The notes: generated from the sequence alone by a model not told the origin. 64,000 nucleotides of DNA from Bdellovibrionota bacterium (GCA_963170155.1 CAUJGP010000031.1:1-64000), one strand, 5' to 3'; positions 8,052 through 17,674 are shown, numbered from the stretch's first letter. Program-made: numbers and translations.

Positions 8052-9251
8052 TTATAATCCTAATTTGATGTTTTTATTTTTAGAATACAGGGCAAAGGCT
8101 GACCTAAACTCTTCTTTGAGTGCTGAAAGTGATGCGGGAGAGCGAGAAAGCTCTTTTGAGGGGAGACATTTGGATGTTATTTGAGAATATTTAGTTTCCA
8201 GTGAGTTTTCTTTCCTATGGCGTAGGAGATCTGTCGCTCTTTTAAGGTGCTTGAGTGTTTGATGGGGATTCACTTTACAGGCATTCTTATAGGCGTTAAG
8301 CGCTGATTCATAGTGTTTGAGTTCAAAGTTAACAAGCGCGAGTCCAATGTGAGCTCGAAAAGAGTTAGAATCGCCTTGAGTGGCTTGAAGAAAAAGCGTT
8401 GCAGCCTTGGGAAGATTTTTTTGCTGAATCAAAAAATCAGCGTAATTGGAGGCCGCAATTTCAGATCGCGGAAATTCAGTTGTTATTTTCTTGAGTAGAG
8501 CTTCTGCTTTTAAAGTTTGTCCTTCATTATTTTCAACGAGTGACAAGTAAATATAATTTTCGGGGTTATCACCATCCATATTGATCGCTTCCGTACAGAG
8601 TTTTCGTGCATTCACGAAATAACCATCGATAGTATTTCTTCGGCAAAGGTTAGCAAGTATTTCATTTGATTTTCCAAATCGTTTGAGCATATCTCCTAGA
8701 AGAATTCTTAGTTCATAAAAATTATGGTATTTTTCATAGGCAGCAAGAAGCCCATCATAGGCTGGTCTATGGTTGGAGTTAATCTCGATGGCATTTTTAT
8801 AAGCCGCTAGAGTATTGGCCGATAGGCGAGGATCACTTTTTTCGAGGGACTTTTTAAAATAAAACTGGCCCAACATGACAAAGCCTTGAGGGTATTTGGG
8901 ATAATTAGAAGTGAGTTGTTCTAGAAATTTTAACTCATTTGTTTGATCATCAAGCTTATGATAAGTTTTTGCGAGCAACGCCAGGCTTTCTTGTGGAAGC
9001 TTTTCTGCTTTGGTTTTCAATACATCAACGGTTTGTTCATATTTTTTATTATCAAAGTATTTTTGAGCTAAAGTGTGTCTCGCTTTGAGATTTTCAGGAT
9101 TGGATTCCAACTCTATCTTAAGAACTTCAACTTCGTTTGTTTCAGTATTTGCTAGGGATTTTAATGTGATACAAAAAACAAGAAGCATGATCATCGGGCT
9201 GCCTAAAAAAGGGTTTAAGAAATAGAAATATAATTTTTTAAATGAACTCAT
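8052..9251 (-). CDS. Exported tetratricopeptide-repeat protein
   Basis: About 399 residues from the ATG at 9251. I chose this start because it begins MSSFKKLYFYF and leads into a hydrophobic signal segment ending SLANTE. A longer frame up to 9338 adds 29 residues with no signal character. The rest is a tandem array of TPR-like helical pairs (for example KARHTLAQKYFDNKKYEQ, AHIGLALVNFELKHYESALNAY), a scaffold for protein-protein contacts. It was probably in the periplasm. It is divergent from the pilin-like gene, with about 120 bases between them, and is followed closely by the SDR gene. The partner is unknown. Confidence 0.8.
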   Translation of the reverse strand: MSSFKKLYFYFLNPFLGSPMIMLLVFCITLKSLANTETNEVEVLKIELESNPENLKARHTLAQKYFDNKKYEQTVDVLKTKAEKLPQESLALLAKTYHKLDDQTNELKFLEQLTSNYPKYPQGFVMLGQFYFKKSLEKSDPRLSANTLAAYKNAIEINSNHRPAYDGLLAAYEKYHNFYELRILLGDMLKRFGKSNEILANLCRRNTIDGYFVNARKLCTEAINMDGDNPENYIYLSLVENNEGQTLKAEALLKKITTEFPRSEIAASNYADFLIQQKNLPKAATLFLQATQGDSNSFRAHIGLALVNFELKHYESALNAYKNACKVNPHQTLKHLKRATDLLRHRKENSLETKYSQITSKCLPSKELSRSPASLSALKEEFRSAFALYSKNKNIKLGL

Positions 9252-9371
9252 ACTAAATGTTCTATTGTCGATAGTTGTTAAGGTGGCTGACGTCCAATTT
9301 TCACTATTTTCAAAACTAAACTTAGTTGAAAATAACATTTTACCCCCATTATATGCTAAACTCTAAAATGA

Positions 9372-10316
9372 ATGATGGATCTTAGGATTATTAAATCATA
9401 TTTAAAACCTCTTTGTGAAATCGAAATTTTACGTTTATTTTGTAAACAAGTGATAAGTCTTCAACTCTGTAGAAGTCAGGATTCACAGAGGGATCGTCGT
9501 TGTCATGACGCTCAGAGGGGACAGGCCTTGGTTGAGTATGTTTTGTTGTTAGTGATCGTTGTAACACTCTTTTATGGTCTTTCCAAAACTTTCTTTGAAC
9601 CCCTACAAAGGTATGGAACCGGTGTTTTTACAAATACAATTGCTTGTTCCTTTGAATATGGGCAACTTCCTTCTGAAATTATTTCAGAAGATGGTTGTGA
9701 ATCACGCTATCAAGGAAGTGTTGCCACGAATAACTCTTCCTCTCAAAGTAGGGGAAATAATTCACAAAGCAAATCACAAGACACTCAAAAGTCAGAGCAG
9801 ACTCAGGATTCAACGTCATCCTCATCAGGGAGTTCGGGTGGTGGAGAAAGTAGTAGAAGTGGACGAGGAGCCACGACCATTCGATCGAGAGGAGAGACCC
9901 TCCAATTGGGTCGAAATTCTGGGGCAGAAGCTCGAAGTACAACTCGTCTTCAATCTGAAGACAGTGAGGTCGCAGGACCATTGAGCTTTGATCCGAGTGA
10001 TTCTAGTTATCGGGGAAGACGGTTGAGAAGACCTATGGTGAAGCCCATTCGTGGGGAACTGGAGACAATTGTTTTAAATAAGAAAAAAGCAGGAGAGGTG
10101 ACTCGAAGTATTGCCAGTACAGTCGATGGATCTGAGAAAAAAGTGAAAAAATTCACCGTAAACACGAAAGCAACCGATAAACAACAAGATGCAGCATCCG
10201 ATGCGCCCTGGGATATTTATAAAATATTGCGGATCATTCTTATTATTTTAATGATCTTAGCGATTCTTTTATTTGTCTTTTTTCAACTTTCTCAAATTCG
10301 AAAGAGCAGCGCTTAG
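9372..10316 (+). CDS. Flp/TadE-like type IVb prepilin protein with Ser-rich stalk and C-terminal membrane helix
   Basis: A 314-residue protein. Residues 49-70 read RGQALVEYVLLLVIVVTLFY, the class IVb prepilin signature. A basic leader ends in Gly50, Glu55 and Tyr56 fall at +5/+6 after the predicted cut, and a hydrophobic helix follows. Unlike short Flp pilins it continues into a Ser/Gln-rich linker (about 120-165) and an Arg-rich region. It ends in a second strongly hydrophobic helix (about 285-307). No tad/rcp export genes or prepilin peptidase are in the window. It may be a minor pilin, a pseudopilin or an envelope-spanning tether. No strong ribosome-binding site precedes the ATG, so the start is uncertain. 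Confidence 0.6.
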   Translation: MMDLRIIKSYLKPLCEIEILRLFCKQVISLQLCRSQDSQRDRRCHDAQRGQALVEYVLLLVIVVTLFYGLSKTFFEPLQRYGTGVFTNTIACSFEYGQLPSEIISEDGCESRYQGSVATNNSSSQSRGNNSQSKSQDTQKSEQTQDSTSSSSGSSGGGESSRSGRGATTIRSRGETLQLGRNSGAEARSTTRLQSEDSEVAGPLSFDPSDSSYRGRRLRRPMVKPIRGELETIVLNKKKAGEVTRSIASTVDGSEKKVKKFTVNTKATDKQQDAASDAPWDIYKILRIILIILMILAILLFVFFQLSQIRKSSA

Positions 10317-10566
10317 TCGACCTCAAAATCCTTTTAAATTATGCTCTTTGGAAGCTCTCTAGAAAAGCGAGATTTATGGATTTCAGGAGCTTTGGCTTTG
10401 GAGTGCGGAGAAAAAGCCATACTTAGAATGAACATGTAATTTTTTTAAAATAACCAGAGGATAATATTTTGTTAAGAGTATAAAAAAATCACGTTTGAAA
10501 AAAAGAACTAGCTTTGACAAAAATAGTCTGTTACCTCGTTTTTTCACATTGTTTCGAGGGGTTATA

Positions 10567-10941
10567 GTGGGGAATGTATTTGAGTTTAATAGACAAGTGA
10601 CGTTCGATCTCGAATCAGCTAGGCAAATGTTGCAACTGGTATATCGAATTACTTCTGAGGTTGACCAGCAATTTCAGGATTTATCGAGTCGAATTACAAT
10701 GGCTCAAAGTGCTGCCAACCAGGAGCTAGTCCTTGAATTAGAAGGTCAGGTTCAGTCTTTGATTCAGCGATGGGAAGGGAAAATGATCAAGCTAGGGCTT
10801 GAACCAAAAGGTTTATGGCTTGTTGATTTTAATACTGGAAGTGGATTTTACTGCTGGAAGTACCCAGAGCTAGACATTAAATTTTGGCATGCTTACAAGG
10901 ATGGCTTTACCGGCCGTAAGCCTATTGATGCAGATTTATAA
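10567..10941 (+). CDS. DUF2203-family protein
   Basis: About 124 residues. The GTG start at 10567 follows GAGGGG by about five bases and gives the usual family length and N-terminus (VTFDLESARQML). A longer TTG start at 10495 adds an atypical basic leader. The C-terminal block is characteristic: GLWLVDFN, YCWKYPELDIKFWHAYKDGFTGRKPI. The family is small, cytoplasmic and uncharacterised. The conserved Trp, His and Asp/Glu residues hint at ligand or metal binding, but no function is established. Confidence 0.82.
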   Translation: MGNVFEFNRQVTFDLESARQMLQLVYRITSEVDQQFQDLSSRITMAQSAANQELVLELEGQVQSLIQRWEGKMIKLGLEPKGLWLVDFNTGSGFYCWKYPELDIKFWHAYKDGFTGRKPIDADL

Positions 10942-11312
10942 CCAGTTAAACAATATCGCTCATGAGCTTTTGCTAGACTGAATCCCACGACCTCTTCTTC
11001 ACCACACCCACACCCCACCCCACGCTCTTATTTATGGGCGTGGCCAACCTCGTCTTTATTTTTGAACTCATAAAACTCTGGTATTATATCTTTCGTTGTT
11101 AAGTGGATAGATGAATCCAATCCACGAAAAAAGTTCTACTTCTGTCAAAGTTTTGAACATAATTAAAATATATTTATATTTCAGCTACTTACCGTTTTCC
11201 TTCTTTTGGCACGATTTTCGATAGAAAGAAGTTGAAGGTGACTCTTTTAGAGCAAAAGAGCTTATGAAGGGAGTCCAACACAGAGCTTTCATGAAAAGTT
11301 CTCGGAGGATTT
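10942..11312. other. Intergenic region with a GC-rich hairpin
   Basis: About 370 bases without a credible gene. An unusually C-rich run (10980-11020) leads into a hairpin with 6-bp GC-rich arms, CCACGC (11020-11025) and GCGTGG (11038-11043), around a 12-base AT loop. It is not followed by a clean T-run. It may end transcription of the DUF2203 gene or be a regulatory element. The remainder is AT-rich and probably contains the promoter of the next gene. Confidence 0.35.
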
Positions 11313-13187
11313 ATGAGACGGTGGAAAACAAAAAGCGAAAAAATTTTAATGGGAGGATTACTCTTGCTACTTGTTGCTAGCTCCTTACCATGGAGTGAAC
11401 AGGCAACGAATAATGGCTTTTCTACTATTTCTGGTCATGAAAGTTTAAGAGGAGAAAGTGAAGGGATGATCGTTGGAGAATCGGTTGCCCATCTTTCAGC
11501 ACAAGAGCGCCCTCATCCTGGTCCAAAAAGTGATTCTAAGAACAAAGAAAAATTACCACCGCCGCAACAAGAAAAAAAGACCCCTGAGCGTAAGGGTGAT
11601 GTCGATAAAGATAATGATAAATTTATAGGAATTGTCCTTGGCCCAGAAGGTAAGTCTTATAGTGTTGAGGCTGACTGTAGTAGCAATAAAGATAATCAAT
11701 CCTGTGAATTTACAGCTCGTGAAACACAGACGGAGGCAACAAGTTGTGATAACTGCACTTATAACGCTATTACCGGACATTATTCGACTGCTGGCGCTGT
11801 GAACCGACAGGCCATGTTACATCACATTGGTAAAGAAATAGAGGCGATCTATAAGAATCAAGGAAAAGATAAAAAAGACATCGTTACAAAAGGATCTTCA
11901 AAGAAGCCACAAAAAAGAGATCGTCGTGATGATGATTACGACGACGAGGATGCCATTGAAAAAATTTGTTCCAAAAAAGGGTATAAAAATAAAAAAAGTG
12001 AACATTATACTTCTTGCGCTGTTAAAGAGATGATGCGTTTGGCGACCTTATCTGACAAAGATGAGCGTCCTACGGGAGATGAGATGACAGATCTTATAAA
12101 AGATCATGTTTATGAAACTTTTTTAACTCAGATGAAAGAAGGATCAGGTCCGGAAGCTTCTCGTGAAGAGAAATCGCAAATGAGAAAGGCTGATAGGGAT
12201 ATTGAGCGCTTAATCGAAAAATTGGGTGGTAGTCGTTATAGAGAAGCACGCGAAACTTTATCTGAGATTAAACGATTTGCTTTGGATGAACGAGCAAAAA
12301 ATACAGCTAAGATTTTAAGTGAAGCAAACTCTTTGGCTGCTATGGGTGATTATGTGAACGCGGCATTATTATTGAATGAATTTCAAAAAGAACGAACTTC
12401 TATGACAGGTTTATTAAATGCAGATCTTTCTGATATGCAAACAGTTTATTCCAATATGATTAAAGAGAACGGGTTTTCTCGCTCCAATGCAATGAGCGAA
12501 TTCAAGACGCTTTATTACCAGCCCTACAATAATGTTAATAGTAGGTTGTGGAGCAGTAACCCAACTTGGGATTACAGTTCTACTACGAATAGATCTCTAA
12601 GATCTGGCGGATTTGTCGCCCCCGGACAACAATCGCCTCCGATATCTGGAATTCGAGGTGGTACCTCAGGAAATTACAATGGGCGAGGAGGAGTCTCTAA
12701 TCCCAATGGCCCCCCTGTCGCCGGACAACAAGGGCATCTTGGACCTCATGGAGTTGCTCCAATCACGGGGTCGTCACAACAGTACCCTGTTAACAACCCT
12801 TCAGCCAACAACGGGAATTATGGGAGAAATTTTGTTCCAGGACAACAATCATCGCTCTACAGTCCTGCAGGTGCGTCCTACAACAACGGAACTTCTATCT
12901 ATTGGCCAAACAATGTCAATACTTGGGGAAGAACGCCACAGCAGCAGACATGGATTCCAGGGACACCTTCACCAGCAACGCCAGGTATTGCTGGTAACCC
13001 CTATGCTTCCTCCTACCCCTCTTATTACACAGGCTACACCAACCACCTTTACAACAGTGGGACCTCGCCTTACCCCACAGCAGGCTGGGGAACAACAACA
13101 ATACCAGGTGGTGCCTCCTCATTTGCTCCAATGCAGCCAGGTCTTTATGGACAGCAGCAAGGTTCTGTAGCAAGACCTCGTTTTTAA
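11313..13187 (+). CDS. Large secreted protein with disordered, Gly/Asn/Gln/Pro/Tyr-rich C-terminus
   Basis: A 624-residue protein of unknown function. A signal peptide (about 1-31) precedes a charged, disordered region (about 60-100). There follow a Cys-containing segment with two close cysteines (SCDNC), an acidic patch (DRRDDDYDDED) and a helical domain (about 215-370) with coiled-coil-like heptads. From about 425 to the end it is low complexity, with spaced APGQQ, VAGQQ and VPGQQ units and many Tyr, Asn and Ser residues. This resembles adhesive or matrix-forming proteins. It stands alone. A surface or matrix role is a guess from composition. Confidence 0.65.
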   Translation: MRRWKTKSEKILMGGLLLLLVASSLPWSEQATNNGFSTISGHESLRGESEGMIVGESVAHLSAQERPHPGPKSDSKNKEKLPPPQQEKKTPERKGDVDKDNDKFIGIVLGPEGKSYSVEADCSSNKDNQSCEFTARETQTEATSCDNCTYNAITGHYSTAGAVNRQAMLHHIGKEIEAIYKNQGKDKKDIVTKGSSKKPQKRDRRDDDYDDEDAIEKICSKKGYKNKKSEHYTSCAVKEMMRLATLSDKDERPTGDEMTDLIKDHVYETFLTQMKEGSGPEASREEKSQMRKADRDIERLIEKLGGSRYREARETLSEIKRFALDERAKNTAKILSEANSLAAMGDYVNAALLLNEFQKERTSMTGLLNADLSDMQTVYSNMIKENGFSRSNAMSEFKTLYYQPYNNVNSRLWSSNPTWDYSSTTNRSLRSGGFVAPGQQSPPISGIRGGTSGNYNGRGGVSNPNGPPVAGQQGHLGPHGVAPITGSSQQYPVNNPSANNGNYGRNFVPGQQSSLYSPAGASYNNGTSIYWPNNVNTWGRTPQQQTWIPGTPSPATPGIAGNPYASSYPSYYTGYTNHLYNSGTSPYPTAGWGTTTIPGGASSFAPMQPGLYGQQQGSVARPRF

Positions 13188-13199
13188 TATAAAACGAGG
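13176..13199 (+). terminator. Hairpin spanning the stop codon
   Basis: CCTCGTTTT (13176-13184) and AAAACGAGG (13191-13199) form a perfect 9-bp stem whose loop contains the TAA stop codon of the large secreted protein. The T's lie in the stem and only a short T-stretch follows, so it is a weak intrinsic terminator at best. It could also protect the 3' end of the mRNA. Confidence 0.35.
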
Positions 13200-13238
13200 C
13201 TTTCATGTAAGGCTTGCTCTTTTATTGTTTCTTGATTG

Positions 13239-13955
13239 TTAGAGGCTCATTGAAAATGATAAGAGTTCTTTCGAGGTTTTAATTTCGGCAGTTTTTCCGG
13301 AAACGATTCTCCAGTAAATCCGTTGCGATTGAAAAAGGATCCCTTTATAAGGAGCTTTAGAGCCAATCCAAAGCTCTAAGTAGTCTTTTGCTAGAGGATT
13401 TTGGTTTTGGGATAAATCATAAAGCTCATGATCAACCTCGTAATCTTCACCATTCAGCGCGATAACACCTTTTTGTTTGTTCTTTGGTTCTATACCTGAG
13501 GGCCGGTCAGTATAAATAAACTGATATCCTTTTGAGCAGAGATTTATAAAGGTTTCTTTTTTCATCGTATGGTGGGAAATACTTTCCCCCTCTTCGGGAG
13601 CGAGCATTTTCACGGTTTTTTTCCATTGAAGATGAGCTCCTGTATTTTCTTTAATTTGTTTTTCAGTAATGGATTGAGATAAAACAGTTGTTTCATTTTG
13701 AATATCCATTGTTTGAGACTCTTGATAGATGGTCTCTAAGTCTTTGGGGGACATCGAAAGCACCTCTTTCCATCTGTTTTCACAAGTTAGGCTTGGTTTC
13801 GTTTTTCCGTCTTTGGAGCCATCATCTTGAGTCGGCTGGGCGGGAGCTTGCTGAGCCGATCTCAGTTTTGATTTTTCACAAGCCGAAAAAATGATCAGGA
13901 AACAAGAAACCATGAATATAAAAGAAAAATTGATTTTCATCCCTTTGGGTTTCAT
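13239..13955 (-). CDS. Lipoprotein of unknown function
   Basis: A 238-residue protein with a type II signal peptide ending in the lipobox FSAC (Cys26). AAGGAC sits five bases before the chosen ATG. The mature part is hydrophilic, starts with a Ser/Gln/Pro-rich linker and has no motif I recognise. It is on the same strand as the secreted protein and zinc-peptidase lipoprotein upstream, with a gap of about 180 bases, so it may have its own promoter. Confidence 0.65.
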   Translation of the reverse strand: MKPKGMKINFSFIFMVSCFLIIFSACEKSKLRSAQQAPAQPTQDDGSKDGKTKPSLTCENRWKEVLSMSPKDLETIYQESQTMDIQNETTVLSQSITEKQIKENTGAHLQWKKTVKMLAPEEGESISHHTMKKETFINLCSKGYQFIYTDRPSGIEPKNKQKGVIALNGEDYEVDHELYDLSQNQNPLAKDYLELWIGSKAPYKGILFQSQRIYWRIVSGKTAEIKTSKELLSFSMSL

Positions 13956-14137
13956 TTTAAGTCCTTCTCTAGATCTTACTCGATCTCTGTCTTCATATGG
14001 TCTTTATAAAAGGGTGTCTTTGAAAAAGGTGTGTAGTCAAGATTTATAAAGTCCAAAATTGAAGAGAGACATGGTTCTTCCACATGGGAGTGATTTTTGA
14101 TTGAACCAATGAAGCAATGGAATCCTTGGATAGGCTT

Positions 14138-14629
14138 TTACTCAACAAGAGTTAAGACATAGATAAAAGCTTCATCAGAAAGGGGGATTTCAAGGTGAAG
14201 TCGATCCTTCAATCTACGAACGGGTGTGATTTGAATTCTATCTTTGATCATGTCGGGATCTTTTTGACATCCAATAGCGTTCTCGGGATTAACCCATATA
14301 ATTTTATCGGTCAGATGAGTCCCGTTATAAGAATACTCGCCTTTTCTTTCGCAGAAGCCCTTTTCATTGAGGTAGGACCATCGAAGGATATCATTGCCGT
14401 CTTTTAAAAACTCAAAGGTCAGTATCAAATTAGGATTAGGTCGTTTTTGAAAATGTCCTTTATAAATAAAACCAATATATTTCCACTTTCCCCATAAGAG
14501 AGATTCTGAACCACCTGAAGGGGAGGATTGGTGAGCTTTGGTATATTGGGTTGGTAAGAGAAAAAAAGCAGTAAGAACACTTATCATAATATGGGAGAAG
14601 TTGAAGACACTCAATTTTCTAAAATCCAT
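14138..14629 (-). CDS. Small secreted protein of unknown function
   Basis: About 163 residues from the ATG at 14629, which follows a strong GGAGG by six bases; an upstream ATG at 14662 lacks a site. A signal peptide ends near YTKA-HQ. The mature part (LLWGKWKYIGFIYKG, ILTFEFLKDGNDILRWSY) reads like a small beta-rich, lipocalin-like ligand-binding domain, but I cannot name a family. It begins about 65 bases after the zinc-peptidase lipoprotein and is probably in its operon. Confidence 0.65.
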   Translation of the reverse strand: MDFRKLSVFNFSHIMISVLTAFFLLPTQYTKAHQSSPSGGSESLLWGKWKYIGFIYKGHFQKRPNPNLILTFEFLKDGNDILRWSYLNEKGFCERKGEYSYNGTHLTDKIIWVNPENAIGCQKDPDMIKDRIQITPVRRLKDRLHLEIPLSDEAFIYVLTLVE

Positions 14630-14695
14630 CAAAGGCCTCCGGGAAGGACTTGAAGCTATCATGCTCCTTTGATGAGAACAATGGATTTGAAAGGC

Positions 14696-16081
14696 TTATT
14701 CTACAGGCCAAGCTCTTTTAATAAAGATCTTTTTAATGAGAAGTATTTCATTATCTGAAAAATTGGCTGATTGGGCGGCGTCAACGACAGAATGGTAAAT
14801 ATCGATAAAGTGTGGTTGGGATCCTAATCTCGCAATTGTTTTTAGAGCTAACTGCTGGGTTTTTGAAGTACCTAGTTGTTTTTCTAACTCCCAGAATGTA
14901 CCGCTAAGAATCCCACTGTCGTGGTAAGTCCCTCCATTTTTTTCGGTGTAAAGAGTCGGGATTTCTACAGTGCGTGTAAAGGGTCTTTTAAGAAAGGCTG
15001 TGTGACCCAGCTCTGGAATTCCCCACAGCGAGGCTGTGAGATAATCAGCAAAGCCTTCATTGAGCGCTGCCGTTTCACCCTCTGATCCCATTCCACTGAT
15101 GGCGTCTATAATGGCGTGGATAATCTCATGGGTCACAATAGAAGGATCCCTGGGAATGTTTTTATAACTGATATTCCCATCACCCAATCGAATCAGCCGT
15201 CTATGATAATACATCAGGTCCGACTTTTCAGGGTAACCAGCATTCAGTTCAATTTTTAATGGAAAGGGAAGAATAAAGCCCCATTGCGATTCTGCATAGC
15301 TCAATGTTTTTTGAGCAAAGAAAAATGCTTGGACGTGGTCAAAGCGAGGATCATCGGGAGAAAAAACAAACTCTCCATTTTCTGCACTGACTTTGCTGCC
15401 ATTGATGCTGCTCACATTGACTCTAGGATTGGAAAGAAAGCCGTCACCCATTAAAGGTGTTAAGAAAGTTTCAATCAATTCACTGAAGCGAGGACCTGTT
15501 GGAAAGACGAATGAGCGACTTTCTTGAAAGCATTTTTCCACGCGCTTGATGGATTCAATCGCATAAGAGGGACTTACCCTCATAGAGTAAATGCCATTTC
15601 CATTTTGTGGGATATATTCGAATTGAAAAAAAAACTTTGGATGAGAGGCATCACCATTAAGATACACCTCTGGTTCAAAAATGTGATTTGCATTTTTTAG
15701 GGCTAGGTGTTTTCGCTTCATGACCTCAAGAGCTGCAAATCTCACATCATGAAGTTTTTCAGCTTGTGACTGAATTTTATCGAAAGAATCTGATTCAAAC
15801 TGCGCTTTAAGAAATTGAAGAGATCCTTGTTTTGAAGATATTTTTTGAAGATAGGAAGTGTCAACAATAGCTCCTCCCACACGTTGCTTATAGTGTTCGA
15901 CAATTTCATCGTAAAGTAAAATTGTCGAGTTTGGAGTAGCGAAAACACCTGATTGCAACAGTGCTTTGGGCTGGGCTTTGGACTGAGATTCTTTGGAGGA
16001 CCATCTATAATGGTTGAGAGATGCTTTTTTATGACAAGCAGAAAGGCAAAGCACACTTAAGGCAAAAAGAAACCTTTTCAT
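14696..16081 (-). CDS. Lipoprotein zinc metallopeptidase (gluzincin-like)
   Basis: A 461-residue protein with a type II signal peptide (LSAC, Cys16), so membrane-anchored on the periplasmic or outer-membrane side. The zinc site HEIIH is at 318-322 and the third-ligand motif NEGFADYL at 341-348, as in thermolysin-like gluzincins. A downstream HDSGILSGTFWEL resembles the active-site HxSGI region of M4/M36 peptidases. The N-terminal 250 residues may be a prodomain. GAGGGGATTA precedes the ATG. It is likely co-transcribed with the small secreted protein. A second lipoprotein at 25863 has the same overall design. The substrate is unknown. Confidence 0.8.
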   Translation of the reverse strand: MKRFLFALSVLCLSACHKKASLNHYRWSSKESQSKAQPKALLQSGVFATPNSTILLYDEIVEHYKQRVGGAIVDTSYLQKISSKQGSLQFLKAQFESDSFDKIQSQAEKLHDVRFAALEVMKRKHLALKNANHIFEPEVYLNGDASHPKFFFQFEYIPQNGNGIYSMRVSPSYAIESIKRVEKCFQESRSFVFPTGPRFSELIETFLTPLMGDGFLSNPRVNVSSINGSKVSAENGEFVFSPDDPRFDHVQAFFFAQKTLSYAESQWGFILPFPLKIELNAGYPEKSDLMYYHRRLIRLGDGNISYKNIPRDPSIVTHEIIHAIIDAISGMGSEGETAALNEGFADYLTASLWGIPELGHTAFLKRPFTRTVEIPTLYTEKNGGTYHDSGILSGTFWELEKQLGTSKTQQLALKTIARLGSQPHFIDIYHSVVDAAQSANFSDNEILLIKKIFIKRAWPVE

Positions 16082-16293
16082 TAATCCCCTCTATTTTTCT
16101 ACTCATTTGGGAATCAGCAACCCTTCTTAACTCTCCCAAACGATTTTCTGAATCGGCACCTACTTATCTTTACAAGAACCCACAGTTCTTTTTACATGAA
16201 GGGAGCCCTCCCCAGAGTTCCCTTCAAACTTGTTTTAGAGTTAAAAACTATTTTTGTAGAATAGTCTTAATTTAACAAATAACGATTCAGTGA

Positions 16294-16698
16294 TTACTCT
16301 TCGATGGTTAGTTGCTTTTCAATATAAGTGCCATCACCATTCATAAGTTTAACAGAGTGAGTTCCCACAGACAACTTGCCAAGGCGAATTTCTTTGGTAA
16401 AGGGCACCAAGACCATTAAGCACATTCCTTGACTTACGGATGCAGAAGCACGAATTTCATGCGCCACATCACTCGCGTGTTTCACTGTGGCTTCTTTCCA
16501 CCTGTAGCAGCTGTTAGGGAAAATACCACTCGCTACAACATAGGTCTCACTGTTGCTATCAAAACCACTTGGTATATAAGCGTCATTAAATCCCACTTGG
16601 ATTTCTTTTTCCAGCCTCCCTTCAGCTCCAGCATAAACCGACTGAGAGATCAACATTGCACCAACTAAAGATAACGCCATACTAAAAACTGTTTTCAT
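16294..16698 (-). CDS. Small secreted protein of unknown function
   Basis: About 134 residues from the ATG at 16698, which is preceded by GGGGAGGAAATC, a strong ribosome-binding site that also decides against the longer frame to 16722. A signal peptide ends near SVYA-GA. Two cysteines in the mature part could form a disulfide. The compact beta-rich sequence ends GDGTYIEKQLTIEE. I recognise no family. Confidence 0.65.
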   Translation of the reverse strand: MKTVFSMALSLVGAMLISQSVYAGAEGRLEKEIQVGFNDAYIPSGFDSNSETYVVASGIFPNSCYRWKEATVKHASDVAHEIRASASVSQGMCLMVLVPFTKEIRLGKLSVGTHSVKLMNGDGTYIEKQLTIEE

Positions 16699-16966
16699 GA
16701 TTTCCTCCCCTGTATTTGGCAAGCCTCTGAGATCTATTTCTCCGGCTTCATTTAAGAGCTACACGCCCTGCCTAATGGGAGCAACCGAGAACTCCACGAC
16801 AGATTGAGTCACTAGGCTCCTTTTATTTTTATGTGACAAATAACCCCTTTTTCTTTAATTTTCGAGACAAAGAGGCCCAAATGTAAAGTTTTTCATAAAG
16901 AGATATCAGATTCTTTGACTTTATTACCGAAGCTCAAGAGCACACCAATCTGTCAAAGTCGATTCT

Positions 16967-17674
16967 TTATGTTTTACATGTTTTTGTTTTTACCAATCGA
17001 CAAACATTAATGGGGATTCCTTTTTTCAAGAATATTTTTTCAAAGGCAGTAACGAAATTATTTTCTTTATAAGGCGACTGATGGAGGTCGAGCGTTTGAT
17101 AAACGATTTTGTAAGGTGTCTTTGCGATTTCATCCAAGGCCCATAGAAAATAACTACGAGAGTCCGTTTTAAATTCAACGAACGAGTCCCATTGTTGAAG
17201 TTCGAATAGCCTTTTCAAAAAAGTTTCGCAGACAATACGGTTTTTGAATTTCTTTGGCCTCTCCCAAGGGTCCGGAAAGTGAATATAAACATTATTTATT
17301 TCATTAGGCGCAAAGGCTAAATCGGCATTGTGAGCGTGATAACGCAGAATTCTGGCATTTTGAGCCCCGCCATGGAGAGCTCTGCGAATGCTTTGAATTA
17401 AAGGTTTATATTTTAATTCGAATCCAACAAGACAACGATGGGGATTCGAAAGTGCGTGATGAGAAAAATGATAACCGTTTCCGGTTCCAAACTCTAAATC
17501 AATAGGAGTTAAGGGGTTAACCTTAAAAACATCGCTACGCCAGAGCCCCTTAAAAAGAGCTGCTCGCTCCTCGTTAAATGCATACTTGCCATATTCATGG
17601 TCGATCGCTGAGATATAGTAAGTGGGCTTGGGGATTGTTCTAGTAAGACTGAGTCGAGGACGATTTTCAGACAT
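16967..17674 (-). CDS. trmB: tRNA (guanine-N7-)-methyltransferase
   Basis: About 235 residues from the ATG at 17674; a GTG at 17689 would add five residues. It methylates G46 in the tRNA variable loop using SAM. The SAM site is DLEFGTGNGYHF. The family hallmark IHFPDPWERPKKFKNRIV, with the PDPW and basic residues that contact substrate, is followed by FKTDSRSYFLWAL. It is slightly divergent but of normal length. It overlaps the 3' end of the CDF transporter gene by 8 bases, so the two are probably co-transcribed. Confidence 0.88.
   Translation of the reverse strand: MSENRPRLSLTRTIPKPTYYISAIDHEYGKYAFNEERAALFKGLWRSDVFKVNPLTPIDLEFGTGNGYHFSHHALSNPHRCLVGFELKYKPLIQSIRRALHGGAQNARILRYHAHNADLAFAPNEINNVYIHFPDPWERPKKFKNRIVCETFLKRLFELQQWDSFVEFKTDSRSYFLWALDEIAKTPYKIVYQTLDLHQSPYKENNFVTAFEKIFLKKGIPINVCRLVKTKTCKT

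Noticed and set aside
12613-13170. 185-codon frame inside the large secreted protein
   Set aside because: An artefact of the Gln/Gly/Pro-rich repeat DNA read in another frame; no independent start signal.
16021-16275. 84-codon plus-strand frame between two minus-strand genes
   Set aside because: Overlaps the start of the zinc-peptidase gene and encodes sequence with no signal, motif or ribosome-binding site.
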